A stretch of DNA of 64,000 bases from an uncultured Oscillospiraceae bacterium (GTDB lineage: Bacteria > Bacillota > Clostridia > Oscillospirales > Oscillospiraceae): NCBI GenBank assembly GCA_947624065.1, contig CANQIO010000002.1, positions 1 through 64,000 of the forward strand, read 5' to 3'. This document shows positions 25,590 through 33,512 of this stretch, piece after piece. Position 1 is the stretch's first letter. Every line of letters begins with the position of its first letter. The notes under the pieces are model-generated. The model was not told the DNA's origin and made no database searches. It saw only the letters and a program-made list of their open reading frames with translations. The translations under genes were made by a program, and so were the position numbers.

Positions 25590-25670
25590 AATCTGGTTTC
25601 GTCATCCAATATGATATTGAGCGCAGCGCGGGGGCGCTCCCCCTCCCGCTGCATTCCGCAAACCTTGCTC

Positions 25671-25699
25671 AGTTTAGCACGCCCGGCAGAGTTTTACAA
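25671..25699 (-). promoter_or_regulatory. Promoter of the phnDCE-thiEN operon
   Basis: TTGTAA (25694-25699) and TAAACT (25671-25676) on the minus strand, with a 17-base spacer. Its -35 is only 9 bases from the -35 of the divergent thiD promoter. Confidence 0.55.
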
Positions 25700-25708
25700 G
25701 AGAATTCT

Positions 25709-25737
25709 TTGACAAATCGCTCCGCATGCGGTACAAT
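25709..25737 (+). promoter_or_regulatory. Promoter of the thiD operon
   Basis: TTGACA (25709-25714), 17-base spacer, TACAAT (25732-25737), directly upstream of the TPP riboswitch. Confidence 0.82.
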
Positions 25738-25749
25738 ACGCCCTGAACA

Positions 25750-25836
25750 AAAGGGGAGCCCATCGCAATGGGCTGAGAATCGGCTGTTCGGCCGTTACCC
25801 ATGACCTGATTTGGATCATGCCAACGTAGGGAAATA
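25750..25836 (+). promoter_or_regulatory. TPP riboswitch (THI element)
   Basis: All conserved parts are visible in order: AAGGGGAGCCC, a P3 arm closing with GGGCTGAGA, a P3a-like hairpin, TTACCC, then ACCTGATTTGGATCATGCCA and ACGTAGGGAA. It is followed by a hairpin terminator, so TPP should turn the thiD operon off by transcription termination. Confidence 0.95.
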
Positions 25837-25848
25837 GCGTGCGCGTCA

Positions 25849-25881
25849 CCGGCGGCTGTTTCCAGCCGCCGGCTTTGTTCT
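25849..25881 (+). terminator. Riboswitch-controlled terminator before thiD
   Basis: A 10-bp stem CCGGCGGCTG/CAGCCGCCGG with loop TTTC, then CTTTGTTCT. It is the expression platform of the TPP riboswitch. Confidence 0.8.
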
Positions 25882-25901
25882 GCAATGGAAGGAGAGAGCA
25901 T

Positions 25902-26699
25902 ATGAAAACAGCATTGACGATCGCTGGATCAGACTCCAGCGGAGGCGCCGGCATCCAGGCCGATATCAAGACCATGACCGCCAACGGCGTTTACGCCATG
26001 AGCGCCATCACGGCCCTGACGGCCCAGAACACCACCGGCGTCCAGGGCATCTTCGAGGTCACCCCGGCCTTTCTGGCCATGCAGCTCGACAGCGTCTTTA
26101 CGGACATCCGCCCGGACGCGGTAAAGATCGGCATGGTGTCCTCGTCGGGACTCATCGAGACCATCGCGGAGCGGCTGGCCTTCTATCACGCCGAAAACGT
26201 CGTGGTGGATCCGGTAATGGTGGCCACCAGCGGCTCCCGGCTCATCAGCGACGACGCCATCGACACCCTCAAGGCCCGGCTGCTGCCCATGGCCGCGGTC
26301 CTGACGCCCAACATCCCGGAGGCAGAGGTGCTGGCCGGCATGGCCGTCTCCAGCCCCGAGGACATGATGGCCGCGGCGGAGAAGATCGGCCGGGGATTCG
26401 GCTGCGCCGTGCTGTGCAAGGGCGGCCATGATCACAACGACGCCAACGACCTTCTGTACCGGAACGGGGACTTCAAGTGGTTCTACGGCCGCCGGATCGA
26501 CAACCCCAACACCCACGGCACCGGCTGCACCCTCTCCAGCGCCATCGCCTCCAACCTGGCAAAGGGCATGGACCTGGACGCCGCCGTGGAGCGGGCGAAG
26601 GCATACATCTCCGGCGCCCTGGGGGCCATGCTGGACCTGGGCCGCGGCGCCGGTCCCATGGACCACGCCTTCGCCATCGGCGGCGAGTTCGCCTCGTGA
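25902..26699 (+). CDS. thiD: Hydroxymethylpyrimidine/phosphomethylpyrimidine kinase
   Basis: A 265-residue ribokinase-fold enzyme that phosphorylates HMP twice to HMP-PP. It begins MKTALTIAGSDSSGGAGIQA, the ThiD signature, has DPVMVATSGSRL near residue 105, and ends with the NPNTHGTGCTLSSAIA anion-hole/catalytic motif. The ATG at 25902 has GGAAGGAGAG upstream. It is the first gene of the riboswitch-controlled operon. Confidence 0.96.
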   Translation: MKTALTIAGSDSSGGAGIQADIKTMTANGVYAMSAITALTAQNTTGVQGIFEVTPAFLAMQLDSVFTDIRPDAVKIGMVSSSGLIETIAERLAFYHAENVVVDPVMVATSGSRLISDDAIDTLKARLLPMAAVLTPNIPEAEVLAGMAVSSPEDMMAAAEKIGRGFGCAVLCKGGHDHNDANDLLYRNGDFKWFYGRRIDNPNTHGTGCTLSSAIASNLAKGMDLDAAVERAKAYISGALGAMLDLGRGAGPMDHAFAIGGEFAS

Positions 26700-26709
26700 G
26701 GTGGCCGGG

Positions 26710-27372
26710 ATGACTGTCACCGAGAGACTGCTCGCCCGCACCCAGGGCATCTGGGACGGCTACAACGCCCACCCCTTCGTCCGGGGCATCGCCGACGGCA
26801 CCCTGGACCGGGAGAAGTTCCGCTTCTATATGATCCAGGATTACATCTACCTCATCGACTACGCCAAGGTGTTCGCCCTGGGCGTGGCCAAGTCCCGGGA
26901 CATGGAGACCATGCGCCTGTTCGCCGGCTATGTCCACCAGATCCTGGACGGGGAGATGGACATCCACCGGGGCTATATGAAGCGCCTGGGCATCCCCCTG
27001 GCGGAGGCGGAGGCCGCCCAGGCGGCTCTGGACAACGCCTCCTACACGGCCTATATGCTGAAGGTCGCCTATGAAGAGGGCCCGGCGGAGATCGCGGCGG
27101 CGATCCTGTCCTGCGCGCTGAGCTATGAGCACATCGCCCGGCGCATTGTGGCCGAACATCCCCAGGCGGAGGCCCACCCCTTTTACGGCGAGTGGGTGGC
27201 CGGCTACGCCGACGAGGGCTACGCTGCCGCCAACCGGGAGCTGGCCGCCCTGACGGAGCGGCTGGCGGCGGGTTATACCGAGGCCCAGCTGGGCCGTCTG
27301 GAGGAGATCTTCACGGTCTGCTCCCGCTATGAGGCCGCCTTCTGGGACATGGCCTGGGAGATGCGCGCCTGA
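26710..27372 (+). CDS. tenA: TenA family aminopyrimidine aminohydrolase
   Basis: A 220-residue all-helical TenA/THI-4 protein that hydrolyses aminomethyl-pyrimidine from degraded thiamine to HMP. Typical features are HPFVRGIADGTLDREKFRFY, YMIQDYIYLIDY, and the Cys-containing ILSCALSYEHIARR stretch near residue 137 (active-site Cys position of the TenA_C class). It starts 10 bases after thiD and is coupled to the thiXYZ importer genes. Confidence 0.94.
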   Translation: MTVTERLLARTQGIWDGYNAHPFVRGIADGTLDREKFRFYMIQDYIYLIDYAKVFALGVAKSRDMETMRLFAGYVHQILDGEMDIHRGYMKRLGIPLAEAEAAQAALDNASYTAYMLKVAYEEGPAEIAAAILSCALSYEHIARRIVAEHPQAEAHPFYGEWVAGYADEGYAAANRELAALTERLAAGYTEAQLGRLEEIFTVCSRYEAAFWDMAWEMRA

Positions 27373-27373
27373 G

Positions 27374-28126
27374 ATGCTGGACTTTCAAAACGTCTCGTTC
27401 CGGTATCCGGGGGACGACGCCCCCACCGTGGACGGGCTGAGCTTTCACGTGGACCGGGGGGAGTTCGTCTGCCTGGTAGGCCCCTCCGGCTGCGGCAAGA
27501 GCACCATTTTTCGGCTGATCTGCCAGCTGCTGCGGCCCTCCGGCGGCCAGATCCTGGTGGGCGGCAGATCCATCGACGGGCAGAAGAACTACTGCGGCTA
27601 TATGCCCCAGAGCGACTTACTGTTCCCCTGGCGCACGGTGGAGGAAAACATCCGCCTGCCCCTGGAGATCCGGGGCGGCCGCTCCCGGCAGGAGATGGAC
27701 GCGCTGACCGCCCAGGCACTGCGGGCCGTGGGGCTGGACGGCTGGGGGAAGAAATCCCCCTCGGAGCTGTCCGGCGGGATGCGCCAGCGGGCGGCCTTCG
27801 CCCGCACGACGCTGACCGGCTCGGAGCTGCTGCTGCTGGACGAGCCCTTCTCCGCGCTGGATTATCTGACCCGCCTCGCCATGCGGGAGTGGCTGCTGGA
27901 CCAGTGGCAGCGGGAGCGAAAGACCGTGCTGTTCATCACCCACGACGTGGAGGAGGCCATTTTCCTCTCCGGCCGGGTCCTGGCGGCGGAGGGCCGCCCC
28001 ATCGGGCGTCTGGCCTCCTTCCCGGTGCCCCTGGGATATCCCCGGACCGTCGAGTCTCTGGGCCGGCCGGAGGCGCTGGCGCTGAAGCGGCAGCTCATCG
28101 CCATGCTGCGAAGGAGGGAGCCATGA
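27374..28126 (+). CDS. thiZ: HMP-precursor ABC transporter ATP-binding protein
   Basis: A 250-residue ATPase of the nitrate/taurine/HMP class. Walker A is GPSGCGKSTI, the Q-loop is YMPQSDLLFPW, the signature is LSGGMRQRAAFART, Walker B is LLLLDEPFSALD, and the H-loop is FITHDVEEA. The start overlaps the tenA stop by a few bases and its own stop overlaps thiX (ATGA). Confidence 0.92.
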   Translation: MLDFQNVSFRYPGDDAPTVDGLSFHVDRGEFVCLVGPSGCGKSTIFRLICQLLRPSGGQILVGGRSIDGQKNYCGYMPQSDLLFPWRTVEENIRLPLEIRGGRSRQEMDALTAQALRAVGLDGWGKKSPSELSGGMRQRAAFARTTLTGSELLLLDEPFSALDYLTRLAMREWLLDQWQRERKTVLFITHDVEEAIFLSGRVLAAEGRPIGRLASFPVPLGYPRTVESLGRPEALALKRQLIAMLRRREP

Positions 28127-28875
28127 AGCCCAACACGAAAGCGAATCTGCCCGCGGCCATCCTGCTCTTCGCGCTGCTCATGCTGTGGCAGGCCGGCGCC
28201 ATGGGCATCGGCGCGGCCTATATCCTGCCCTCGCCGGTGCAGGTGCTGCGGCGGCTGTGGGAGCTGCGGGGCCCGCTCTTCACCGCCCACCTGCCCGCCA
28301 CCATGGAGGTAGTGTTCATCGGACTGGCCATCTCGGTGGCGCTGGGGGTAGGGCTGGCCGTGCTGATGGACGCCAGTCCCGTGGCGGAAAAGGCCCTGTA
28401 CCCGTTGATCGTGGCCTCCCAGACCATCCCCACCACCGCGCTGGCCCCGCTGTTCGTGCTGTGGTTCGGCTACGGCATCTGGAGCAAGGTGCTGGTGACG
28501 GTGCTGATGACCTTTTTCCCGGTGGCCATCACGGTGTTCGACGGGTTCCGGTCCGTCCGGACGGAGATGGAGGAGCTGCTCATCACCTTCGGCGCCGGCC
28601 GGCGGGAGATCTTTTGCAAGCTGAAGCTGCCGGCGGTGCTGCCCTATTTCTTCTCGGCCATGAAAATGGCCATCCCCCTGTCCGTCATCGGCGCGGCCAT
28701 CGGCGAGTGGCTGGGGGCCCAGAGCGGTCTGGGCTACTTCAGCCGCCGCATGATGACCCAGCTGGACGGCGCGGGCGTGTTCGCGCCCATATTGCTGCTG
28801 TCCGCCGCGGCCATGCTTCTGGTGGCGGTGACGGCGGCCGTCGAGCGCCGGGTCGTCACCTGGCGCAACAAATAA
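28123..28875 (+). CDS. thiX: HMP-precursor ABC transporter permease
   Basis: A 250-residue permease with six helices. It has the conserved AYILPSPVQVLRRLWEL after the first helix and the EAA-like loop EELLITFGAGRREIFCKLKL. Together with thiZ and thiY it forms the ThiXYZ importer for N-formyl-aminopyrimidine salvage. Confidence 0.92.
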   Translation: MKPNTKANLPAAILLFALLMLWQAGAMGIGAAYILPSPVQVLRRLWELRGPLFTAHLPATMEVVFIGLAISVALGVGLAVLMDASPVAEKALYPLIVASQTIPTTALAPLFVLWFGYGIWSKVLVTVLMTFFPVAITVFDGFRSVRTEMEELLITFGAGRREIFCKLKLPAVLPYFFSAMKMAIPLSVIGAAIGEWLGAQSGLGYFSRRMMTQLDGAGVFAPILLLSAAAMLLVAVTAAVERRVVTWRNK

Positions 28876-28900
28876 AACAAACAAAAGGAGACATCCTTCC

Positions 28901-29905
28901 ATGAAGATCATGAAAAAACTGCTGGTCCTGCTGCTGTGCCTGACCCTGACGACGGGGCTTCTCGCCGGCTGCGGCGAAAAAAAGGAGGATGCGGACGCCC
29001 TGCGCACGCTCAATGTGGTGCTGGACTGGTACCCCAACGCCCTGCACACCTTCCTGTATACCGCCATCGAGCGGGGCTACTTCGCCGACGAGGGGCTGGA
29101 CGTACACATCCAGTTCCCCGCCAACGAGAACGACGCCCTCTCCCTGGTGGGCGCGGGCAAGGCGGAGATCGGGCTCTATTATGAGCACGACATCATCCAG
29201 GCCGTGGCGGACCAGGACGTGCCGGTCAAGTCCATCGCCGCGGTGGTCCAGTCGCCGCTGAACGTGATCCTGTCCCTGGCGGAGAAGGACATCCACTCCC
29301 CCGCCGACCTGGTGGGCAAGACGGTGGGCTACGGCGGCACCGCCCTCAGCGAGGCGCTGGTGCGCTCCATGATGGAGTACGTGGGCGCGGACGGGTCCGA
29401 CGCAGAGCTGGTGAACGTGGGCTTTGAGCTGATGAGCGCCATGACCACCGGCAATGTGGACGCCACCATCGGGTGCCTGGTGAACCACGAGGTCCCCCAG
29501 ATGGAGGAGGAGGGCTTCCAGGTCAACTGGTTTTTGGTGAACGAGTACGGCGTGCCCAACTACTATGAGGCCGTGTTCCTGGCCAACAACGAGATGATCG
29601 AGGCCGAGCCGGAGGTGCTCTCCGCGTTCCTGCGGGCCTGCGCCAAGGGCTTCGAGGACTTCAAGGCCGACCCGGAGGGCTGTCTGAAGATCCTGCTGGA
29701 GAACCAGAACGAGGAGAACTTCCCCCTGTCCGAGACGGTGGAGACCCAGTCCTGCCAGACCCTGCTGCCGCTGATGGAGACGGCGGACGCCGCCTTCCTC
29801 ACCCAGTCGGCGGACAACTGGCAGGAGAACATCGACTGGATGTACGCCTCCGGCCTCATCAGCCACCCGGTGGAGGTCTCCCAGGTCATGGCGGAGCTCC
29901 CCTGA
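28901..29905 (+). CDS. thiY: HMP-precursor binding lipoprotein (NMT1/THI5-like)
   Basis: A 334-residue lipoprotein. The signal ends in the lipobox LLAGC (Cys near residue 26). Residues 40-60 carry VVLDWYPNALHTFLYTA, typical of NMT1/THI5-like pyrimidine-binding proteins, and the AEIGLYYEHDIIQA segment lies near residue 90. It is the last gene of the TPP-regulated operon. Confidence 0.93.
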   Translation: MKIMKKLLVLLLCLTLTTGLLAGCGEKKEDADALRTLNVVLDWYPNALHTFLYTAIERGYFADEGLDVHIQFPANENDALSLVGAGKAEIGLYYEHDIIQAVADQDVPVKSIAAVVQSPLNVILSLAEKDIHSPADLVGKTVGYGGTALSEALVRSMMEYVGADGSDAELVNVGFELMSAMTTGNVDATIGCLVNHEVPQMEEEGFQVNWFLVNEYGVPNYYEAVFLANNEMIEAEPEVLSAFLRACAKGFEDFKADPEGCLKILLENQNEENFPLSETVETQSCQTLLPLMETADAAFLTQSADNWQENIDWMYASGLISHPVEVSQVMAELP

Positions 29906-29916
29906 CCGCATAGCGC

Positions 29917-29953
29917 AAAGCAGCCCGGACCGTCTGTCCGGGCTGCTTTATTC
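29917..29953 (+). terminator. Terminator of the thiD-thiY operon
   Basis: A 13-bp stem AAAGCAGCCCGGA/TCCGGGCTGCTTT with a 7-base loop, then ATTCT. Confidence 0.85.
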
Positions 29954-29985
29954 TGTCTGCAATAGCGCGCCTCTTCCGCGCGGTC

Positions 29986-30816
29986 TCAGCTCTCGAAGCC
30001 CACCAGCAGACCGCCGGATTCGGCGTAAAAGGAACACAGTCCCCGGGTGGGGACGATCTGCACATCCGCATCCGGCCAGGCGTCCAGCACCATGAACCGC
30101 AGCATGTCGGCCCCCTCCCGATTCTGGCAGTGGGCGATGCGCACCCGGCCGCCGGCGTAGCCCCGCTCCGTCATGCTCCGCAGGATGGCGTCCAGCGCCG
30201 AGCGCTGGCCCCGGCATTTGCGCAGCAGCTCCAAAGTGCCCTCCCGGCTGGCCACGCCCACCACCCGGATGCCCAGCACCCCCGCCAGGGCCGCGGCCGG
30301 ATGGCTGACCCGGCCGTTCCGGGCCAGGTTCTTCATGGACTCCAGGCAGAACAGCAGATGGGTCCGCTGCCGGTATTCCCCGATGGCGGCGACGGTCTCG
30401 TCAAAGCTCTCGCCCCGGATGGTCAGCTCCCGCAGCTTCTCCGCGAGAAGCTGCATCTCCGGCCCGGTGGACAGGCTGTCCAGCACATGCACCCGCGCGC
30501 CGGGATGCAGCCGGACATATTCCTCCCCCGCCTGGGCCGCTGAGGCCCAGGCGCCGGACAGGGCGCTGGTGATGGTCACGGCGAACACCTCCGCCGCGCC
30601 GCCGAAGGCATCCAGCCAGTCCTGGATATTGGGGCAGGAGGAGCCCGACCGGCCCTTGTACGCCGCCAGCTCCGCCACCATGGCGTCCACATCCAGTACG
30701 CCGTCGTCCGTATATTCTGCCTCCGCCGTCACGATCTTCAGCGGCACGCAGGCAAAGCGCACCCCCGGCAGGGACAGCAGATTCGCCGAGGAATCCGTCA
30801 CGATCACCCGGTCCAT
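29986..30816 (-). CDS. DegV family protein (fatty-acid-binding), copy 1
   Basis: A 276-residue DegV protein. These proteins bind fatty acids and, in some Firmicutes, serve as FakB carriers for the FakA kinase. It opens with RVIVTDSSANL, has SSCPNIQDW and FAVTITSALSGAWASA near residues 80-105, and ends FYAESGGLLVGFE. The ATG at 30816 has GAGGTGAT 5 bases upstream, so it is preferred over 30837. A consensus promoter lies upstream. No fakA was seen. A second DegV is at 39601. Confidence 0.9.
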   Translation of the reverse strand: MDRVIVTDSSANLLSLPGVRFACVPLKIVTAEAEYTDDGVLDVDAMVAELAAYKGRSGSSCPNIQDWLDAFGGAAEVFAVTITSALSGAWASAAQAGEEYVRLHPGARVHVLDSLSTGPEMQLLAEKLRELTIRGESFDETVAAIGEYRQRTHLLFCLESMKNLARNGRVSHPAAALAGVLGIRVVGVASREGTLELLRKCRGQRSALDAILRSMTERGYAGGRVRIAHCQNREGADMLRFMVLDAWPDADVQIVPTRGLCSFYAESGGLLVGFES

Positions 30817-30874
30817 AGGGATCACCTCGTTTTTCAATAACTTTTTATCGGCTTATCAAAAACCCATTGGCGGC

Positions 30875-30903
30875 ATTATATCAGTTTTCTAAAAACCTGT
30901 CAA
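30875..30903 (-). promoter_or_regulatory. Consensus promoter of the first DegV gene
   Basis: A full-consensus TTGACA (30898-30903) and TATAAT (30875-30880) on the minus strand with a 17-base spacer. Confidence 0.88.
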
Positions 30904-30935
30904 GGGTCATATAATAACGCCTCTACAGTTTTCTG

Positions 30936-30964
30936 TTGACTTAGTCCCGCGAAAACGCTACAAT
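30936..30964 (+). promoter_or_regulatory. Promoter of the DUF1836 gene
   Basis: TTGACT (30936-30941), 17-base spacer, TACAAT (30959-30964); divergent from the DegV promoter 32 bases away. Confidence 0.78.
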
Positions 30965-30993
30965 AATAGGCAGCCGCGAAAGGAGGACGGACC

Positions 30994-31518
30994 GTGACCC
31001 AGGAGATGAAGGACGCGATGGCGGCGGCGGTGCGGGATTTCCGCCTGCCCCGATACAGCGAGATACCGAACGTGGGGCTCTATCTGGAGCAGGTGACAAA
31101 ATACATCTGCGACTGTCTGGCGCCCCTGGGGGACGTGACCATCACCGGCTCCATGATCAGCAACTATGTCAAGCGGGGCCTGGTGGAGAACCCGGTGAAG
31201 AAGCAGTATCACCGGCAACAGATCGCCTACCTCATCTACATCGCCGTGGCCAAGAACGTGCTGAGCCTGGACAACATCCGCCTCCTGCTGGAGATACAGC
31301 GGCGGACCTATGACCGGCAGGTGGCCTATGACTACTTCTGCGAGGAATTTGAGAACCTGCTCTATTACGTGTTCGGGCTGAAGAGCGCGCCGGACGCGGT
31401 GGGCACGGAGGCCACCGACGAGAAGGTCATGCTGCGCAACACCATCATCACCGTGGCCCACAAGATCTATCTGGACATGTGCTTCCGCGCCATCCAGGCG
31501 GAAAACGCGCCGCAGTGA
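30994..31518 (+). CDS. DUF1836 family protein (putative HTH)
   Basis: A 174-residue protein of the DUF1836 family common in Clostridia. The N-terminal half reads like a MerR-type DNA-binding domain (EIPNVGLYLEQVTKYIC, then TGSMISNYVKRGLV and RQQIAYLIYIAVAKNVLSL). The C-terminal half is helical. The start is GTG at 30994 with AAAGGAGG. No partner gene is linked, so the target is unknown. Confidence 0.82.
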   Translation: MTQEMKDAMAAAVRDFRLPRYSEIPNVGLYLEQVTKYICDCLAPLGDVTITGSMISNYVKRGLVENPVKKQYHRQQIAYLIYIAVAKNVLSLDNIRLLLEIQRRTYDRQVAYDYFCEEFENLLYYVFGLKSAPDAVGTEATDEKVMLRNTIITVAHKIYLDMCFRAIQAENAPQ

Positions 31519-31615
31519 CCGGCCGCCGGTTGCTTTTTCCCTGCCTTCCTGTTATTATAAATAATGACCGAGCTGCCCGGCGCGGGAAAATATCACCATA
31601 AGGAGCGTTTTTGTC

Positions 31616-32188
31616 ATGATGAAAGATTTTGGCGTCAAGCCCTGGCTGTACCCTATGCCCACCTATATGATCGCCACCTACAACGAGGACGGGTCCGTAG
31701 ACGCGATGATGATGGCCTGGGGCGGCATCTGCGCGGAGGACATGGTGGCCCTGAACCTGGAGGCCGACCACAAGACCGTGGCCAATCTGCGCGTCCGGGG
31801 CGCGTTCACCCTGTCCGTGCCCGGCATGGATACCATGGCCGCCTCCGACTATATGGGCATCGCCTCCGCCAACGACACCCCCGACAAGTTCGAGCGCACC
31901 GGCCTGCACGCGGTGAAGAGCAGCCGGGTGGACGCGCCCGTCATCACCGAGTACCCCCTCACCCTGGAGTGCACCGTGGAGCGGTTTGAGGACGAGCCCT
32001 ACGGCCTGCGGGTGCTGGGCCGTATCCAGAACGTGATGGCCGACGAGAAGGTGCTGGACGAGCTGGGCCGCGTGGACGCGGGCAAGCTGAACGCCTTCGC
32101 CTTCGACCAGATGCGCAACGGCTACTATGCCGTCACCGAGAAGGTGGGCCAGGCCTGGAACGCCGGCGCTGATTACATGAAAAAGTGA
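31616..32188 (+). CDS. Flavin reductase family protein
   Basis: A 190-residue FMN-binding split-barrel protein of the flavin reductase family. The typical lead PMPTYMIATYNEDGSVDAMM is followed by AWGGICAEDMVALNL and FTLSVPGMDTMAASDYMG. Such proteins in anaerobes are flavoredoxin-like electron carriers. AAGGAG lies before the double ATG. It is followed by a terminator, then the nitroreductase gene. Confidence 0.88.
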   Translation: MMKDFGVKPWLYPMPTYMIATYNEDGSVDAMMMAWGGICAEDMVALNLEADHKTVANLRVRGAFTLSVPGMDTMAASDYMGIASANDTPDKFERTGLHAVKSSRVDAPVITEYPLTLECTVERFEDEPYGLRVLGRIQNVMADEKVLDELGRVDAGKLNAFAFDQMRNGYYAVTEKVGQAWNAGADYMKK

Positions 32189-32193
32189 ATGCG

Positions 32194-32226
32194 AAAAGTC
32201 CCGCCTTCTCAGGCGGGACTTTTCAT
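32194..32226 (+). terminator. Terminator after the flavin reductase gene
   Basis: A 13-bp stem AAAAGTCCCGCCT/AGGCGGGACTTTT with a 4-base loop. The A and T runs allow termination in either direction. Confidence 0.85.
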
Positions 32227-32263
32227 TCTCCCCAATACACGACCGTTGGAAGGAGGCTCCGCC

Positions 32264-33010
32264 ATGAATGAGATCCTCGCCTCCCTGCACGCGCGAAAGT
32301 CCGTGCGGGACTACCTGGACAAACCCATCTCCGCCGCCGACCGGGAGGCCATCCTCCTGGCGGCCTGCGCCGCGCCCACGGCGGGCAACCAGCAGCTGTA
32401 CACCATCCTGGACATCACCGACCAGGCCCTGAAGGACGCACTGGCCGTCAGCTGCGACCACCAGCCCTTCATCGCCAAGGCGCCCATGGTGCTCATATTC
32501 TGCGCCGACTGCCAGAAGTGGTACGACGCCTACATCGAGGCACATCTTACGCCCCGCGCGCCCGGCGCGGGGGACATCCTGTTGGCGGTCATCGACGCCT
32601 CCATCGCCGCCCAGAACGCCGTCACCGCCGCGGAGAGCCTGGGCATCGGCTCCTGCTATATCGGGGACATTTTGGAGCAGTGCCAGTTCCACCGGGAGCT
32701 CTTGCACCTGCCCGAATACGTGGTCCCCTGCGCCATGCTGGTGCTGGGCTATCCCACCCGGCAGCAGATGGACCGTCCCAAGCCCGCCCGGTGCGCCCTG
32801 GAGCACATCGTCCACGAGAACGCCTACCGGCGCATGGACGGTGCCGAGCTGCGGCGGATGTTCTCGCCCCGCGCCGCCAACGGCTACGACGCCTGGATGG
32901 AGGCCTTCTGGAAGCGGAAATATGAGTCCGATTTTGCCCTGGAAATGACCCGCTCCGTAGAGGAATATCTGAAAGCGTTTGACAACGGCCCCGGCGGGGT
33001 CCATAATTGA
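32264..33010 (+). CDS. Nitroreductase family protein
   Basis: A 248-residue FMN-dependent oxidoreductase of the nitroreductase fold. It begins MNEILASLHARKSVRDYLDK and has AACAAPTAGNQQLYTI (FMN binding), a central SIAAQNAVTAAESLGIGSCYIG segment (partly AAESLGIGSCYIGD) and the C-terminal LVLGYPTRQ. The start at 32264 has GGAAGGAGG. It is spaced 26 bases from the PNPOx-like gene, so they may be cotranscribed. Substrate unknown. Confidence 0.9.
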   Translation: MNEILASLHARKSVRDYLDKPISAADREAILLAACAAPTAGNQQLYTILDITDQALKDALAVSCDHQPFIAKAPMVLIFCADCQKWYDAYIEAHLTPRAPGAGDILLAVIDASIAAQNAVTAAESLGIGSCYIGDILEQCQFHRELLHLPEYVVPCAMLVLGYPTRQQMDRPKPARCALEHIVHENAYRRMDGAELRRMFSPRAANGYDAWMEAFWKRKYESDFALEMTRSVEEYLKAFDNGPGGVHN

Positions 33011-33036
33011 AGCAGATCAAATAAGGAGGCACTTTC

Positions 33037-33429
33037 ATGGAGAAGGTCTATCAGTTTTTGAAGGACGCCGGGACCTATTACCTGGCCACCGTGGAGGGGG
33101 ACCAGCCCCGGGTGCGCCCCTTCGGCACCGCGCACATCTTCGAGGGGAAGCTCTATATCCAGACCGGCCGGAAAAAGGACGTGTCCCATCAGCTGGCCGC
33201 CAACCCCAAGGCGGAGATCTGCGCGTTCAAGGACGGGGTGTGGCTGCGGGTAGCCGGCAAGCTCATCGAGGACGACCGGGCGGAGGCCCGCAAGTCCATG
33301 CTGGACACCTATCCCAATTTGCGGGCCATGTACGACGAAAACGACGGCAACACCCAGGTGCTCTATTTCCAGGACGCCACCGCCACCTTCAGCTCCTTCA
33401 CCGCGCCCCCCGAGACGGTGACGTTCTGA
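33037..33429 (+). CDS. Pyridoxamine 5'-phosphate oxidase family protein
   Basis: A 130-residue split-barrel FMN protein. It has YYLATVEGDQPRVRPFGT and LYIQTGRKKDVSHQLAANP, both typical of small PNPOx-like anaerobe proteins. It is much shorter than true PdxH and lacks its substrate residues, so it is probably a general flavin or heme-type binding protein. It follows the nitroreductase gene. Confidence 0.85.
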   Translation: MEKVYQFLKDAGTYYLATVEGDQPRVRPFGTAHIFEGKLYIQTGRKKDVSHQLAANPKAEICAFKDGVWLRVAGKLIEDDRAEARKSMLDTYPNLRAMYDENDGNTQVLYFQDATATFSSFTAPPETVTF

Positions 33430-33512
33430 GCACTCAGACATCCCCTCGCCGTAAACCGGGAAACGACAAAATGACCGGGACGCTCTCGCGTCCCGGCCGC
33501 TTTATTTTTCTC

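Larger units (their letters stand above)
25415..25664 (-). promoter_or_regulatory. Long structured 5' leader of the phnDCE-thiEN operon
   Basis: About 250 bases separate the predicted promoter from the PhnD start codon. The RNA begins with a strong hairpin (GCAGCG and CGCTGC closing GGGGG/CCCCC). It then has the TPP-like element at 25561-25589, a GGTCC/GGACC hairpin, a CCGGCA/TGCCGG hairpin and a terminator at 25457-25486. This layout is that of a transcription-attenuating riboswitch. Confidence 0.55.

Noticed and set aside
25415..25680. T-box or SAM riboswitch in the phnD leader
   Set aside because: The T-box sequence AGGGTGGNACCGCG and the S-box core were searched for by eye on the minus strand and not found; only the TPP-like half matches.
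27862..29067. Antisense frame over thiX and thiY
   Set aside because: Gln/His-rich translation without conserved motifs; sense genes are clear.
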